From the NCBI GenBank assembly GCA_945881885.1, contig CAMCVI010000010.1, positions 1 through 64,000 of the forward strand: a stretch of DNA of 64,000 bases. The letters are read 5' to 3'. Source of the DNA: Chryseobacterium gleum (GTDB lineage Bacteria > Bacteroidota > Bacteroidia > Flavobacteriales > Flavobacteriaceae). Each line of letters begins with the position of its first letter. Within the stretch, counting starts at the first letter, position 1. Of this stretch, positions 36,400-45,929 are shown in pieces. Position numbers and translations under genes: made by a program. The notes beneath the pieces were generated by a model. The model searched no databases. It was not told the origin of the DNA and was given only the letters and a program-made list of their open reading frames with translations.

Positions 36400-37029
36400 A
36401 TGATAAGCACAAAAAATATTACATTTTCTTACGATAAAAATCAAAGTTTCATCATGCCCGATTTATTCTGTCAGGCTGGCAGTACCATTTTGGTTACAGG
36501 AAATTCTGGAAAAGGAAAAACCACTTATTTGCACATTTTAGCAGGTTTGTTGCAACCGCATTCTGGAGAAATTTTTATCGATAATACAGATTTCACAAAT
36601 CTTAAAGGCAGTAAAGCAGACCAATTTAGAGGTAAAAATATTGGAGTAGTTTTTCAAAAATCGCACTTTATTGCATCACTTTCTGTTTTAGAAAATTTAG
36701 AAATGGCAAGTTGGTTGACCTCTGGAAAAAAACATAAAGCTAGAGCTAAAGAATTATTACAAAAATTAGACATTGCAGAACAAGCTAACAAGCAACCAAG
36801 TCAGTTAAGTGTTGGACAACAACAACGTGTTTCTATTGCTCGTGCATTAATGAACGAACCGAAAGTACTGTTAGCCGATGAGCCAACATCAAGTTTAGAT
36901 GATAAAAATGCAGACAATGTAATTGATTTATTGGAATCATTATCTAAAGAATACAAAGCCGCTTTAATTATTGTTACGCATGATAGTCGTATTAAAGCCA
37001 AATTCACCAATCAAATTACAATGGTATGA
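36400..37029 (+). CDS. ABC transporter ATP-binding protein (LolD/MacB-like)
   Basis: ATPase subunit of a MacB/LolD-type transporter; 209 residues. Walker A is GNSGKGKTT (34-42), the signature LSVGQQQR (136-143) and Walker B VLLADEP (156-162), followed by SSLDD and the H-loop VTHD. The next gene, its FtsX-type permease partner, overlaps by four bases. Together with the downstream DUF3299-like gene this is the layout of the zinc-starvation cassette known in Pseudomonas (PA4064-PA4066 as I recall), suggesting a metal-linked role. Confidence 0.92.
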   Translation: MISTKNITFSYDKNQSFIMPDLFCQAGSTILVTGNSGKGKTTYLHILAGLLQPHSGEIFIDNTDFTNLKGSKADQFRGKNIGVVFQKSHFIASLSVLENLEMASWLTSGKKHKARAKELLQKLDIAEQANKQPSQLSVGQQQRVSIARALMNEPKVLLADEPTSSLDDKNADNVIDLLESLSKEYKAALIIVTHDSRIKAKFTNQITMV

Positions 37030-38291
37030 TCGGAAAATTAGCATGGAAAAATATTTGGTTCAAACCTTTAAATACCATTTTGAGTATTTTGTTATTAACG
37101 GCTTCAGTAGCCATTATAACAATTTTAATTTTAGTTGAAAAACAATTCGAGGAAAAATACCAAAGCAATTTAGACGGTGTCGACTTGGTTTTAGGCGCGC
37201 AAGGAAGTCCTTTACAACTCGTGCTGTCGTCGGTTTATCAAGTCGATGATCCAACAGGAAATATAAGTTATGATTCGGTAAAAGTTTGGATGCAACATCC
37301 GTACGTAAAAAAAGCCATTCCGTTAGCGTATGGCGACAATTACGTGGGATTCAAAATCGTAGGAACAACACCAGATTATATAGAAAAATACCAAGCTAAA
37401 ATAGCGGAAGGCAAAGTATTTGATCACAATTTTGAAGTCGTAATTGGAGCAGAAGTTGCCGAAAAACTGAATTTAAAATTAGGTGATACTTTCAAAGGAA
37501 CCCACGGAAGTGCCGCTGAAGGTGAAGTTCATGACCACGGAGAATATATCATTGTAGGAATTGCTTCTAAAACTGGAAAAGTAATTGACAATTTAATTTT
37601 GTCAAATATTCCAACCGTTTGGCAAATGCACCAAGATGAAGGTCACGAAGAAAGTCACGAAGAAGTTGCCGAAAATCCTGCACATGGAGAAGAAGGTCAC
37701 ATTCATGACGAGCACGAATCTGATATGACTATCGATGAGCCAAATATGGAAATCACTTCCGTTTTAATTGAATTTAAAAACAAAATGGGTGTTTTTATGT
37801 GGCCAAATATTATTGCACAAAACACCAAAATGCAAGCGGCTTTGCCAACCTATCAAATGAACAGATTGTTCGACATGTTTGGCGTTGGATTAAATGCATT
37901 GAAGTATTTGGCATTCGGAATTATGTTAATTTCTGGAATATCAATTTTTATTGCATTATTCAATACCTTAAAAGAAAGAAAAGCGGAATTTGCCTTAATG
38001 CGCGTAAACGGAGCCAAAAAACACCAATTGCTTTTAGTGGTGTTACTCGAAAGTATTTTACTTTGCATTGTAGGGTATTTTTTCGGAACGGTTTTGGGCA
38101 GAGTAGGAATAGTGCTGTTATCAAAAGCATCAGAATCAGATTTTAAATTAGGATTTGATCCTATGGAAATTATCTGGGAAAAAGAAGGACTTTTATTTGG
38201 GTTAACACTTTTAATAGGTTTATTAGCCGCTTTAATTCCGGCCATAAAAGCATATACAATTAATATATCAAAAACATTAGCAAATGCGTAA
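37026..38291 (+). CDS. FtsX-family ABC transporter permease with histidine-rich loop
   Basis: Inner membrane permease of 421 residues: one N-terminal membrane segment (about 12-35), a large periplasmic domain, and three C-terminal segments (about 290-310, 335-360, 390-412), the MacB/FtsX pattern. Residues about 199-238 are very rich in His, Glu and Asp (QDEGHEESHEE, HGEEGHIHDEHES), a likely metal-binding stretch in the periplasmic part. It is co-translated with the ATPase (four-base overlap) and with the DUF3299-like gene (eight-base overlap). Confidence 0.9.
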   Translation: MIGKLAWKNIWFKPLNTILSILLLTASVAIITILILVEKQFEEKYQSNLDGVDLVLGAQGSPLQLVLSSVYQVDDPTGNISYDSVKVWMQHPYVKKAIPLAYGDNYVGFKIVGTTPDYIEKYQAKIAEGKVFDHNFEVVIGAEVAEKLNLKLGDTFKGTHGSAAEGEVHDHGEYIIVGIASKTGKVIDNLILSNIPTVWQMHQDEGHEESHEEVAENPAHGEEGHIHDEHESDMTIDEPNMEITSVLIEFKNKMGVFMWPNIIAQNTKMQAALPTYQMNRLFDMFGVGLNALKYLAFGIMLISGISIFIALFNTLKERKAEFALMRVNGAKKHQLLLVVLLESILLCIVGYFFGTVLGRVGIVLLSKASESDFKLGFDPMEIIWEKEGLLFGLTLLIGLLAALIPAIKAYTINISKTLANA

Positions 38292-38772
38292 TTCAATAAA
38301 AATAATGACGGCCTTATTAATTGGCGTTTTCTTATTCAGTTTTCAAAATCAAAGTGAAAAAGTTACTTTTTCCAATTCAAAAAAAGCATTTGCTGCAACA
38401 GATACTTTGACCTGGAAATTGTTAGGTGAAATTAAATACATGAAGAAAAAGCATGTTTCTTACGGCGAAGTTGATTTTCCAATTATCAATACCAAATTGA
38501 AAAAATTAGCCAAAAAAACAATCGTAATGAGTGGGTTTATTGTGCCTATTGATAACAAAAATTATGCTTTAAGCAAAAACGTTTTTGCTTCTTGTTTTTT
38601 CTGCGGAAAATCAGGTCCAGAAACCATTATGGGTATTAAATTTAAAGGCGCTACACCAAAATTAAAAACAGATACTTATCTAACCATAAAAGGTACGTTT
38701 CGCCCGAATGAAGATGACGTAGAAGATTGGATTTATAATTGTGATAATGCCGAAATTGTAAAAGGAAAATAA
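38284..38772 (+). CDS. DUF3299-like secreted protein linked to the ABC transporter
   Basis: The 162 residues have an N-terminal signal (about 1-20) and DUF3299-like blocks: LTWKLLGEIKYM, YGEVDFPIINTKLKKL, VMSGFIVPID, and ASCFFCGKSGPETIMG, whose two cysteines (CFFC) may bind a metal. The start overlaps the permease end by eight bases. DUF3299 proteins accompany MacB-like transporters in Zur-controlled cassettes elsewhere, so a metal chaperone role is the best guess. A lipoprotein signal is not seen. Confidence 0.72.
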   Translation: MRNSIKIMTALLIGVFLFSFQNQSEKVTFSNSKKAFAATDTLTWKLLGEIKYMKKKHVSYGEVDFPIINTKLKKLAKKTIVMSGFIVPIDNKNYALSKNVFASCFFCGKSGPETIMGIKFKGATPKLKTDTYLTIKGTFRPNEDDVEDWIYNCDNAEIVKGK

Positions 38773-38774
38773 AT

Positions 38775-39461
38775 TTGGAAGATATAAAACACCTTTTTTT
38801 CGATTTAGATCATACGCTTTGGGATTTTGAAAAAAATTCAGGTTTAGCGTTTGAAAAAATATTTCAAGAACTAAATTTTGATATTGATTCTGAAGTATTC
38901 ATGGAAATTTATAATCCTATAAATGTTGCGTATTGGAAATTATATGAGAGAAACGAAATTGATCAAGAAACACTTCGTATAAATCGGGTTAAAGACTCTT
39001 TTGAAGCTTTAAATTATGTTATTACATCTGATGAAATTGATGCTGTTTCGAATTTATTTATTGACTATCTAACTTCAAATAATCATTTAATTGAAGGCAC
39101 AATTGAAACTTTGGAATATTTAAAAGAAAAATATGTTTTACATATTATTACCAACGGATTTTCATTTGTACAAGATGTAAAATTACAAAAAAGCAACTTG
39201 GATAAATATTTTGTTACCATTACCAATTCTGAAGCTGCGGGACATAAAAAACCTCATGAAAATATTTTTAAACATGCGTTATCTGTCGCAAATGCAGAAA
39301 AAAACCAAAGTATAATGATTGGTGATAGTTTAGAAGCAGATGTTTTAGGTGCATTAAATTTCGGAATAAAAGCCGTTTATTTTAATCCAAAAGCGGAAAT
39401 GATTTCGCAAAATCAAATAATTCAAATACAAAGTTTAACCCAATTAAAAAATTTATTATGA
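38775..39461 (+). CDS. YjjG-family HAD nucleotidase
   Basis: HAD-superfamily phosphatase that removes phosphate from non-canonical pyrimidine nucleotides in known YjjG members. The 228 residues start at a TTG two bases after the previous stop; motif I FFDLDHTLWDF is at 9-19, motif II IITNGF follows, and motif IV MIGDSLEADVLGA is near the end. The cap domain is of the helical type. The gene is part of a run of closely packed genes but its link to them is not obvious. Confidence 0.88.
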   Translation: MEDIKHLFFDLDHTLWDFEKNSGLAFEKIFQELNFDIDSEVFMEIYNPINVAYWKLYERNEIDQETLRINRVKDSFEALNYVITSDEIDAVSNLFIDYLTSNNHLIEGTIETLEYLKEKYVLHIITNGFSFVQDVKLQKSNLDKYFVTITNSEAAGHKKPHENIFKHALSVANAEKNQSIMIGDSLEADVLGALNFGIKAVYFNPKAEMISQNQIIQIQSLTQLKNLL

Positions 39462-40162
39462 TGAAAAATTTCTCCATTTTAGCATTGGTTTTCTTATCAA
39501 TAAACTCATTTGCACAGCAAAACAAGGCAATTATTATTTCTAATAAATACGAATTTCAAAAAGAAAAAAATACGTACAACATTAACAATATGCTAAAAGC
39601 CATTTTAGTTTCAAATAATTATCAAGTGTTTTTTGAAGATGAAGTTTTGCCTGCAGAAATTGCTCAAAACAGATGTAATGCTTTAACAGGCGTTTTATTG
39701 GATATAAGTAATTTGTTTGTAACGAAATTGAAATTTCAAATTTTAGATTGTAATAATAATTTACTATTTGAAACCGATGAAGTAAGAACAAAAGAAAAAG
39801 ACATTCAAAACGCTTATATTGAAACAATTAAGTTGTTGAGTCCTGAATTAAAAAAATACAGCGGCACAGTTATTCAAGAAAAAGAAGTTGTTGCAACACC
39901 AGAATTAGATGAAACACTCAAAGTTTCAGAATTTAAAACGTTTTTAAATTGCAAAATGGAGGAAATATTTGATGGATTTCATGTAACTGAAGTAAGGGAC
40001 AGTAATAATTTTGTCCTTTTAAGTATGCAAAAAACTAAAAATCGAAATGTTTTTATTGCAAGCAGAGATAATGAAATAGGTGTATTTACTAAAACCGGAA
40101 ACAAAGGTGTTTTTGAATATTATATTGGTGATAAATATATGGTTGAGGAGTATTTGTTTTAG
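39458..40162 (+). CDS. Hypothetical secreted protein
   Basis: A 234-residue protein with a signal peptide (about 1-20, ending NSFAQQ) whose start overlaps the previous stop by four bases. The mature part has no motif that I recognise; a segment KAIIISNKYEFQKEKNTYNIN is followed by a Glu-rich linker (about 140-165) and a beta-rich C-terminus with VFIASRDNEIGVF. Probably periplasmic. The overlap indicates co-translation with the YjjG-like gene. Confidence 0.7.
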   Translation: MMKNFSILALVFLSINSFAQQNKAIIISNKYEFQKEKNTYNINNMLKAILVSNNYQVFFEDEVLPAEIAQNRCNALTGVLLDISNLFVTKLKFQILDCNNNLLFETDEVRTKEKDIQNAYIETIKLLSPELKKYSGTVIQEKEVVATPELDETLKVSEFKTFLNCKMEEIFDGFHVTEVRDSNNFVLLSMQKTKNRNVFIASRDNEIGVFTKTGNKGVFEYYIGDKYMVEEYLF

Positions 40163-40204
40163 TTAAAAGATTAATTTCCCTTATAACCAACACCCAACAC
40201 CCAA

Positions 40205-41482
40205 TCAATATCCATATTTATTCTTCCATCGGTTTTTTAAAAACTGACGAATTTCTTTTTCCCTTGCGTTTTCGCCTGGTTCAAAGAAAGTAGTTTCTGA
40301 AATTTCGTTTGGTAAAAATTCTTGTTCGGCAAAATTATTAGCAAAATCGTGCGAATATTTATATGCCTCGCCGTAACCTAATTCTTTCATTAATTTGGTT
40401 GGCGCATTTCTTAAATGTATAGGAATTGCTAAATCTCCTGTTTGTTTTACTACTTGTTGCGCTTTTCCAATAGCCATATAACTGGCGTTGCTTTTTGCAG
40501 AAGTAGCCAAGTAAATGGCACATTGACTTAAAATAATTCTGCTTTCTGGATAGCCAATTGTACTCACGGCCTGAAAGGTATTATTTGCCATAATAAAAGC
40601 TGTTGGATTGGCGTTTCCAATGTCTTCACTTGATAAAATCAACATTCTACGGGCTATAAATTTTACATCTTCGCCACCTTCAATCATTCTGGCTAACCAA
40701 TAAACCGCACCATTCGGGTCGCTTCCACGAATTGATTTTATAAATGCTGAAACTATATCGTAATGTTGTTCGCCTGTTTTATCGTACAACACAGTATTTT
40801 TTTGTACCAATTGCATTACTTTTTCATTTGTAATTTCAATGGTCTTGCCCTCAGTTGCGTTAATTACCAATTCAAAAACGTTTAATAATTTTCTACCATC
40901 ACCACCTGATAATCTCAATAAAGCTTCGGTTTCAATTAAACTAATTTTTTTGGTCTTTAAATAGTCGTCTGTTGCAATGGCTCGGTGTAAAATAGTCTCT
41001 AAATCTTCTTTTGTAAACGCATTTAATATATAAACCTGACATCGTGACAAAAGTGCAGGGATGACTTCAAAACTCGGATTTTCAGTAGTGGCGCCAATTA
41101 AAGTAATCCAACCTTTTTCTACAGCGGCTAAAAGCGAATCTTGTTGCGATTTACTAAAACGATGAATCTCATCAATAAATAAAATTGGATTTTTGGCTGT
41201 GAATAAACCACCGCTTTGTTTGGCTTTTTCAATAACATCCCTAATGTCCTTTACGCCTGAATTAATAGCACTCAACTCGTAAAACGGACGTTGGCTTTCC
41301 TGAGCCATAATTTGTGCCAAGGTTGTTTTTCCCGTTCCAGGAGGTCCCCATAAAATTAAACTCGGAATAAATCCTTTTGCAATTTGTTGGGTCAACGAGC
41401 CGTTTTCGCCTATTAAATGAGATTGGCTAATGTATTCTGATAAAGTTTTCGGACGAATTCGTTCTGCTAAAGGTGTTGTCAT
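40205..41482 (-). CDS. rarA: Replication-associated recombination protein A (RarA/MgsA AAA+ ATPase)
   Basis: AAA+ ATPase of the clamp-loader clade acting at stalled replication forks. The 425 residues have [17 protein letters not shown] at the start, Walker [10 protein letters not shown] (46-54), Walker [11 protein letters not shown], sensor 1 GATTENPSF and the C-terminal MgsA_C region ([11 protein letters not shown]). Length is normal. The promoter -7 box ends four bases before the ATG, so the transcript may be leaderless. The stop lies 43 bases from the end of the opposite gene. Confidence 0.96.
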   Translation of the reverse strand: MTTPLAERIRPKTLSEYISQSHLIGENGSLTQQIAKGFIPSLILWGPPGTGKTTLAQIMAQESQRPFYELSAINSGVKDIRDVIEKAKQSGGLFTAKNPILFIDEIHRFSKSQQDSLLAAVEKGWITLIGATTENPSFEVIPALLSRCQVYILNAFTKEDLETILHRAIATDDYLKTKKISLIETEALLRLSGGDGRKLLNVFELVINATEGKTIEITNEKVMQLVQKNTVLYDKTGEQHYDIVSAFIKSIRGSDPNGAVYWLARMIEGGEDVKFIARRMLILSSEDIGNANPTAFIMANNTFQAVSTIGYPESRIILSQCAIYLATSAKSNASYMAIGKAQQVVKQTGDLAIPIHLRNAPTKLMKELGYGEAYKYSHDFANNFAEQEFLPNEISETTFFEPGENAREKEIRQFLKNRWKNKYGY

Positions 41483-41486
41483 AAAG

Positions 41487-41514
41487 CAAATTTAAACAAT
41501 GCAGACTTCCCAAA
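41487..41514 (-). promoter_or_regulatory. rarA promoter with -7 box four bases from the ATG
   Basis: Minus-strand TTTG (41511-41514), 16 bases, TAAATTTG (41487-41494), then only four bases to the ATG at 41482. The transcription start would fall at or in the start codon. Confidence 0.6.
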
Positions 41515-41592
41515 CAATTTTTTTTAATTTTAATATGATATGCCAAAATTTCATATCTTGTACTTTGGCTTCATTTTTGAAATTTCTTAAAC

Positions 41593-42372
41593 ATGCTTAA
41601 ATCATCAATAGATAAAAATTTTTATTTTTCACTTTCCGTGATACTATTTCCGTTACTCTTTGTAATGTTTTTATGGATGACGTATTATTTGAATCTGCAT
41701 TATTTTCCAGAAATGTTTCAATACGGAATTCTGCCTAAAACGGTTAAAGGTTTGCGTGGCATTCCATTACAGATTTTTATTCACGGAAATTTCAAACATT
41801 TGCTAAATAATTCTATTCCGATTTTCTTTTTGGTAATGGCTTTGAAGTATTTTTACCGCCAACAGTTTTTTAAAGTGCTGTTTTTAGGTATTTTATTTAC
41901 TGGGTTAGGAACCTGGCTTTTGGGTAGAAATTCCTATCACATTGGCGCTAGCGGATTGGTGTATTGTTTGGTGAGTTTTATCTTTTTTAAAGGCATTTTA
42001 ACCAAATATTACCGATTAGTCGCTTTGTCTTTAACCATCGTTTTGTTATATGGCGGAATTATTTGGTATATGTTTCCCAATGCAGAAACGTTAAAGGGAA
42101 ATGTTTCCTGGGAAGGACATTTTGCAGGTTTTGTAACGGGTTTGATTATGGCAATTTTCATGAAAACACTTCAGTTTGACAAACCTATTTTTTACGATTG
42201 GGAACATCCAGATTTCGACCCAACAGATAAACCTTTCTTTAAACAATTTGATGAAAACGGCAATTTTATCAATCCTCCAAAACCTGAAATTGTTGAGGAA
42301 ACCGAAGTAGATTCGTATTTTAAATCTTCAGTAAAAGTGATTTATGATTTTTTGAAAATGAAAAATAATTAA
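41593..42372 (+). CDS. Rhomboid-family intramembrane serine protease
   Basis: Membrane protein of 259 residues with about six membrane segments. The rhomboid signature is present: Ser120 in IGASGLVY and His176 in WEGHFAGFVTGL, plus the early HGNFKHLLNNS. It cuts membrane proteins within the bilayer; the substrate is unknown. The C-terminal tail (about 200-259) is acidic and cytoplasmic. Its stop overlaps the opposite rlmB stop by four bases (convergent genes). Confidence 0.93.
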   Translation: MLKSSIDKNFYFSLSVILFPLLFVMFLWMTYYLNLHYFPEMFQYGILPKTVKGLRGIPLQIFIHGNFKHLLNNSIPIFFLVMALKYFYRQQFFKVLFLGILFTGLGTWLLGRNSYHIGASGLVYCLVSFIFFKGILTKYYRLVALSLTIVLLYGGIIWYMFPNAETLKGNVSWEGHFAGFVTGLIMAIFMKTLQFDKPIFYDWEHPDFDPTDKPFFKQFDENGNFINPPKPEIVEETEVDSYFKSSVKVIYDFLKMKNN

Positions 42373-43106
42373 GTAAGACGCTGTCTCACTACTTCATATA
42401 AAAAAGCACCACATGCAACGGAAACATTCAAAGATTCAATAGTTCCGTACATAGGTAATTTTGCTTTTTCATCAACCACTTTTAACACGGATGGGTTTAC
42501 ACCACGTTCTTCGTTACCCATAATAATCGCTACTGGAACTTTAAAATCGATATCATAAATGGTTTTTTCGGTTTTTTCAGTTGCTGCTACGGTTTTGATG
42601 TCGCAACTTTGTAAATGAAAAACGGCATCTTTAATATGATCTACTTTACAAATTGGAATATTAAAAACGGCACCAGCACTGGTTTTTACAGTGTCGCCAT
42701 TTACTGGAGCGGAACCTTGTTTTTGAACAATAATGCCATTAACGCCAACACATTCTGCCGTTCTAATAATCGCACCAAAGTTTCTTGCATCTGATAATTG
42801 ATCTAAAACTAAGAATAAAGGCGTTTTACCACTTTCTAAAGTTTGTTCAATTAAAGTATCTAAATCATGAAAAGCAATTGGCGAAATTGTTGCCACCGCA
42901 CCTTGGTGATTTAAAGAAGTAAAACGATTCAGTTTTTCTACAGGCACATAGCTAAAATTGACATTATTTGCTTTTATAGCTTTCATCAAATCTTTCATTA
43001 AGTCGCCCTGAGCTTCTTTCTGAATAAATACTTTGTCTATAACTGCGCCAGAATGTATGGCTTCAATAATGGCTCTTATTCCAAAAATCTGATTGTCGTT
43101 TTTCAT
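42369..43106 (-). CDS. rlmB: 23S rRNA (guanosine-2251-2'-O-)-methyltransferase RlmB
   Basis: SPOUT-family methyltransferase that 2'-O-methylates a guanosine in the 23S rRNA peptidyl-transferase region. The 245 residues have the N-terminal substrate-binding domain (IFGIRAIIEAIHSGAVIDKVFI) and the SPOUT core with LDQLSDARNFGAIIRTAE, AIIMGNEERGVN and the C-terminal LNVSVACGAFLYEV, which form the trefoil knot. Its -7 box ends four bases before the ATG. Confidence 0.95.
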   Translation of the reverse strand: MKNDNQIFGIRAIIEAIHSGAVIDKVFIQKEAQGDLMKDLMKAIKANNVNFSYVPVEKLNRFTSLNHQGAVATISPIAFHDLDTLIEQTLESGKTPLFLVLDQLSDARNFGAIIRTAECVGVNGIIVQKQGSAPVNGDTVKTSAGAVFNIPICKVDHIKDAVFHLQSCDIKTVAATEKTEKTIYDIDFKVPVAIIMGNEERGVNPSVLKVVDEKAKLPMYGTIESLNVSVACGAFLYEVVRQRLT

Positions 43107-43110
43107 GGTG

Positions 43111-43118
43111 CAAATATA
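43111..43118 (-). promoter_or_regulatory. -7 box ending four bases before the rlmB ATG
   Basis: Minus-strand TATATTTG (43111-43118) with four bases to the ATG at 43106. No convincing TTG at about 19 bases. Confidence 0.45.
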
Positions 43119-43140
43119 GGCAAGTTTATTCCAATTTATT

Positions 43141-44796
43141 TTAAAAATACGTTTTAAAACTAATCTGCACGATAGAATTGGATAGTTTTATGGTTTGGTT
43201 TCCGGTATTTCCATTGGCGTACACTAAATTAAATAAGCCCCCATTGCTTAATAATCCGAAACCAAAACCCAATCCGAAAAGTTGGTCTTTTGTATCGTTG
43301 GCTTTGTCTTGGTAATAACCAAAATCGGTAATGCTGTAAAAATATAAATTGGGTGCCGCAACATATCTGTATTCTGCAAAAAGACCAGTAAAAATATTTC
43401 CTTGCAAGCTGTTTTCGTTAAATCCTCTAATGGATTGAATGCCTCCAAATCGGTACAATTCGTTGGTGAAATAATCATTACTTTGCAGATAATACGTGTC
43501 TGTTTTTATATGAATAAAGTTATTTTTGTTGAGCTCTAGCAATTTTTGCAGCTGAATTTGAGCAAAAAACTGATTGGTTTTAATAGCGCTTGTAGTTCGG
43601 TTTCCCATTCCAAATTTTGTAAAAACGCTAAATTTATCTGGAAATAAAGAAGTATCAAAATCTGTTTTCTTATGTTCAAAAACGGAAGTGATAAATGTTG
43701 ATTGTAAATCTTTAATGGTAGAAGATGTTATTTTTTGAATGGCTTCCGAAACGTTGTCTTTATAACCCACAAAAACTTTGGTGTTGTAATTGATCATATA
43801 ACCCAAATCGAAATCAAAACTACTATTTTGAAAAATGGTGTCTTGTTTAAAGATTTTTAAATTTGTTTTTAAAGCCATCGGACTCTTAAAAATATAAGCC
43901 AAATCTAAATTGACATTAAATGTACTTTGTTTGTTGCCATCATTTTTCCAATACAAATTAAAGCGTTCTCCAGAATTTAAATTGTTGAATAAGTTCAAAT
44001 CCACATAACCATTAAATTGCAATTTCTGGGTTTCTTCTTTGTTGCCAAATCCTAAAAAACCATCAAAACTATTGTTTTTTCTTTTTTCTAAATACAAATA
44101 AACTTTGGTAGAATCGGTTGTTAGTAAAACTTCTGGATATTTTATTTGCGATACAAAAGGCAAAGCATTAAAATCGGAATGAATTTTTTTAATTACAGCT
44201 TTGTTAAAAGGTTTAGCGTTGTATTTTCTTAAAAAAACTTTTTTGATACCCTCTGGAAATTGATCATATCCTTGAAAAACCAATTGGTTGATTTTTCTGA
44301 TTTTGTTTAATTCAATTACTAAATCGGCTTGTAAATGGGTATTGGTTTTAGTAAAATTTCTTAGTTGTATTTTGGATTGGGCAAAACCTTTTTTTTCTAA
44401 GACATTTAATTTTTCATTCATGTAATTTTCTGTCTGTGACAGCAAAATAATTTCAGAAGTAGTTAAGTTTAAAATTTCTTTCACTTCATTTGCTAAACTA
44501 TCTATTTTAATTTCGATGTTCTTAGTCAGATTTCCTAATCTATATATAAAGGTAAAACTACTGTCGTTATTTTTTTTGCTTTGAAGCAATTCGTTTTCTA
44601 AAAAACCAATTTTTAATAAACTTTGACTGACTGTTTTTTGTGTTTCTAAAATGCTTTTTATTTCAGTATGTTTTTTAGTGTAGCCAATACTGTCAATTAT
44701 TTTATTTTCAATGGAGGAACTTCCTTCAATTTTTAAATAAAATTGCTGACTGTATATATAAGGTGAAAATAAAAATAAGAATATTAGATATTTCAT
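43141..44796 (-). CDS. Omp85/BamA-superfamily outer membrane protein
   Basis: Outer membrane beta-barrel of 551 residues with a signal peptide (1-16), periplasmic POTRA-like repeats (about 18-235) and a C-terminal barrel. The Omp85 signature appears as YRFGGIQSIRGFNENSL near 455-475 and the chain ends in a phenylalanine (KTYF), as outer membrane proteins do. It is smaller than BamA and resembles TamA/ShlB-like members. It may insert or export a partner protein; no partner is encoded nearby. It starts four bases after a -7 box. Confidence 0.85.
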   Translation of the reverse strand: MKYLIFLFLFSPYIYSQQFYLKIEGSSSIENKIIDSIGYTKKHTEIKSILETQKTVSQSLLKIGFLENELLQSKKNNDSSFTFIYRLGNLTKNIEIKIDSLANEVKEILNLTTSEIILLSQTENYMNEKLNVLEKKGFAQSKIQLRNFTKTNTHLQADLVIELNKIRKINQLVFQGYDQFPEGIKKVFLRKYNAKPFNKAVIKKIHSDFNALPFVSQIKYPEVLLTTDSTKVYLYLEKRKNNSFDGFLGFGNKEETQKLQFNGYVDLNLFNNLNSGERFNLYWKNDGNKQSTFNVNLDLAYIFKSPMALKTNLKIFKQDTIFQNSSFDFDLGYMINYNTKVFVGYKDNVSEAIQKITSSTIKDLQSTFITSVFEHKKTDFDTSLFPDKFSVFTKFGMGNRTTSAIKTNQFFAQIQLQKLLELNKNNFIHIKTDTYYLQSNDYFTNELYRFGGIQSIRGFNENSLQGNIFTGLFAEYRYVAAPNLYFYSITDFGYYQDKANDTKDQLFGLGFGFGLLSNGGLFNLVYANGNTGNQTIKLSNSIVQISFKTYF

Positions 44797-44800
44797 AGCC

Positions 44801-44808
44801 CAAATATA
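44801..44808 (-). promoter_or_regulatory. -7 box ending four bases before the Omp85-like gene ATG
   Basis: Minus-strand TATATTTG (44801-44808), then four bases to the ATG at 44796. Confidence 0.45.
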
Positions 44809-44947
44809 ACGTAATTTTTATAATGTTTATTTTGGGGTTTAATTTTAAAAATAACACAAATTTAAGATTTTAGACATTTTTACTTTAAGACATACGGCTA
44901 TATCTGGTTATCAAAAAGTTAGAAAATTAAAAATAAATAATATAGAG

Positions 44948-44995
44948 TTTGGATAATTAAAATTAATTTCTACCTTTGCATCCCTTAAAATAAGG
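44948..44995 (+). promoter_or_regulatory. Promoter of the rpsL (str) operon with short leader hairpin
   Basis: TTTG (44948-44951), 19 bases, TACCTTTG (44971-44978), a perfect Bacteroidetes promoter. The first bases of the transcript include CCTTA-AAA-TAAGG (44983-44995), a small hairpin. The leader before rpsL is about 45 bases. Confidence 0.85.
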
Positions 44996-45028
44996 TAACA
45001 ATAAACAAAGTTTAATTAAAATTTAATT

Positions 45029-45415
45029 ATGCCAACAATTCAGCAGTTAGTTAGAACAGGAAGAACCAAAATAACTAAGAAGAGTAAATCGGCGGCTTTA
45101 GATTCATGTCCTCAAAGAAGAGGTGTATGTACTCGTGTTTACACAACGACTCCAAAAAAACCAAACTCAGCAATGAGAAAGGTAGCTAGGGTTCGTTTAA
45201 CAAACGGAAACGAAGTAAATGCATACATTCCTGGAGAGGGGCATAATTTACAAGAGCACTCGATAGTATTAGTTAGAGGTGGAAGGGTAAAAGATTTACC
45301 AGGAGTTAGATACCACATTGTGCGTGGTGCTTTAGACACCGCAGGTGTTAAAGACAGAACACAACGTAGATCTAAATACGGTACAAAACGCCCTAAAGAA
45401 GCAGCTAAAAAGTAA
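45029..45415 (+). CDS. rpsL: 30S ribosomal protein S12
   Basis: Decoding-centre protein of the small subunit. The 128 residues carry [22 protein letters not shown] and [16 protein letters not shown] with the Lys and Pro sites linked to streptomycin resistance in other bacteria. The residue in TPKKPNS is the wild-type Lys. It is the first gene of the operon; rpsG starts 26 bases after its stop. Confidence 0.99.
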   Translation: MPTIQQLVRTGRTKITKKSKSAALDSCPQRRGVCTRVYTTTPKKPNSAMRKVARVRLTNGNEVNAYIPGEGHNLQEHSIVLVRGGRVKDLPGVRYHIVRGALDTAGVKDRTQRRSKYGTKRPKEAAKK

Positions 45416-45441
45416 TTATTTAACACTTTTAAAGAAAAGAC

Positions 45442-45918
45442 ATGAGAAAAAGACAGGCCAAAAAAAGACCTCTTTTGCCAGATCCAAAATTCAACGATCA
45501 GTTGGTAACACGTTTCGTAAACAACTTAATGTGGGATGGTAAAAAATCAGTTGCTTTTAAAGTATTTTATGATGCTTTAGAAATAGTTGAGACAAAAAAA
45601 CAAGATGCAGAGAAATCAGCATTAGAAATTTGGAAAGATGCATTAACAAACGTTATGCCTCACGTGGAAGTACGATCACGTAGAGTGGGTGGTGCTACAT
45701 TTCAAATACCAATGCAAATTCGCCCAGATAGAAAAGTATCTATGGCAATTAAATGGTTAATTCTTTACACTAGAAGAAGAAATGAAAAATCTATGGCTGG
45801 TAAATTAGCTGCAGAAATTTTAGCAGCTGCCAAAGAAGAAGGTGCAGCCGTTAAGAAAAGAATGGATACTCACAAAATGGCAGATGCTAACAAAGCATTC
45901 TCTCACTTTAGATTTTAA
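45442..45918 (+). CDS. rpsG: 30S ribosomal protein S7
   Basis: Primary assembly protein of the 30S head, contacting 16S rRNA and the E site. The 158 residues include [54 protein letters not shown] and the C-terminal [17 protein letters not shown]. It is normal in length. fusA follows after 11 bases. In E. coli S7 represses this operon; no similar site is evident here in the rpsL-rpsG gap. Confidence 0.99.
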   Translation: MRKRQAKKRPLLPDPKFNDQLVTRFVNNLMWDGKKSVAFKVFYDALEIVETKKQDAEKSALEIWKDALTNVMPHVEVRSRRVGGATFQIPMQIRPDRKVSMAIKWLILYTRRRNEKSMAGKLAAEILAAAKEEGAAVKKRMDTHKMADANKAFSHFRF

Positions 45919-45929
45919 TTTGAATAGAG

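Noticed and set aside
37853..38296. 147-codon open frame on the minus strand within the ABC permease gene
   Set aside because: The opposite frame is a clear FtsX permease with membrane segments; the antisense product looks compositionally random.
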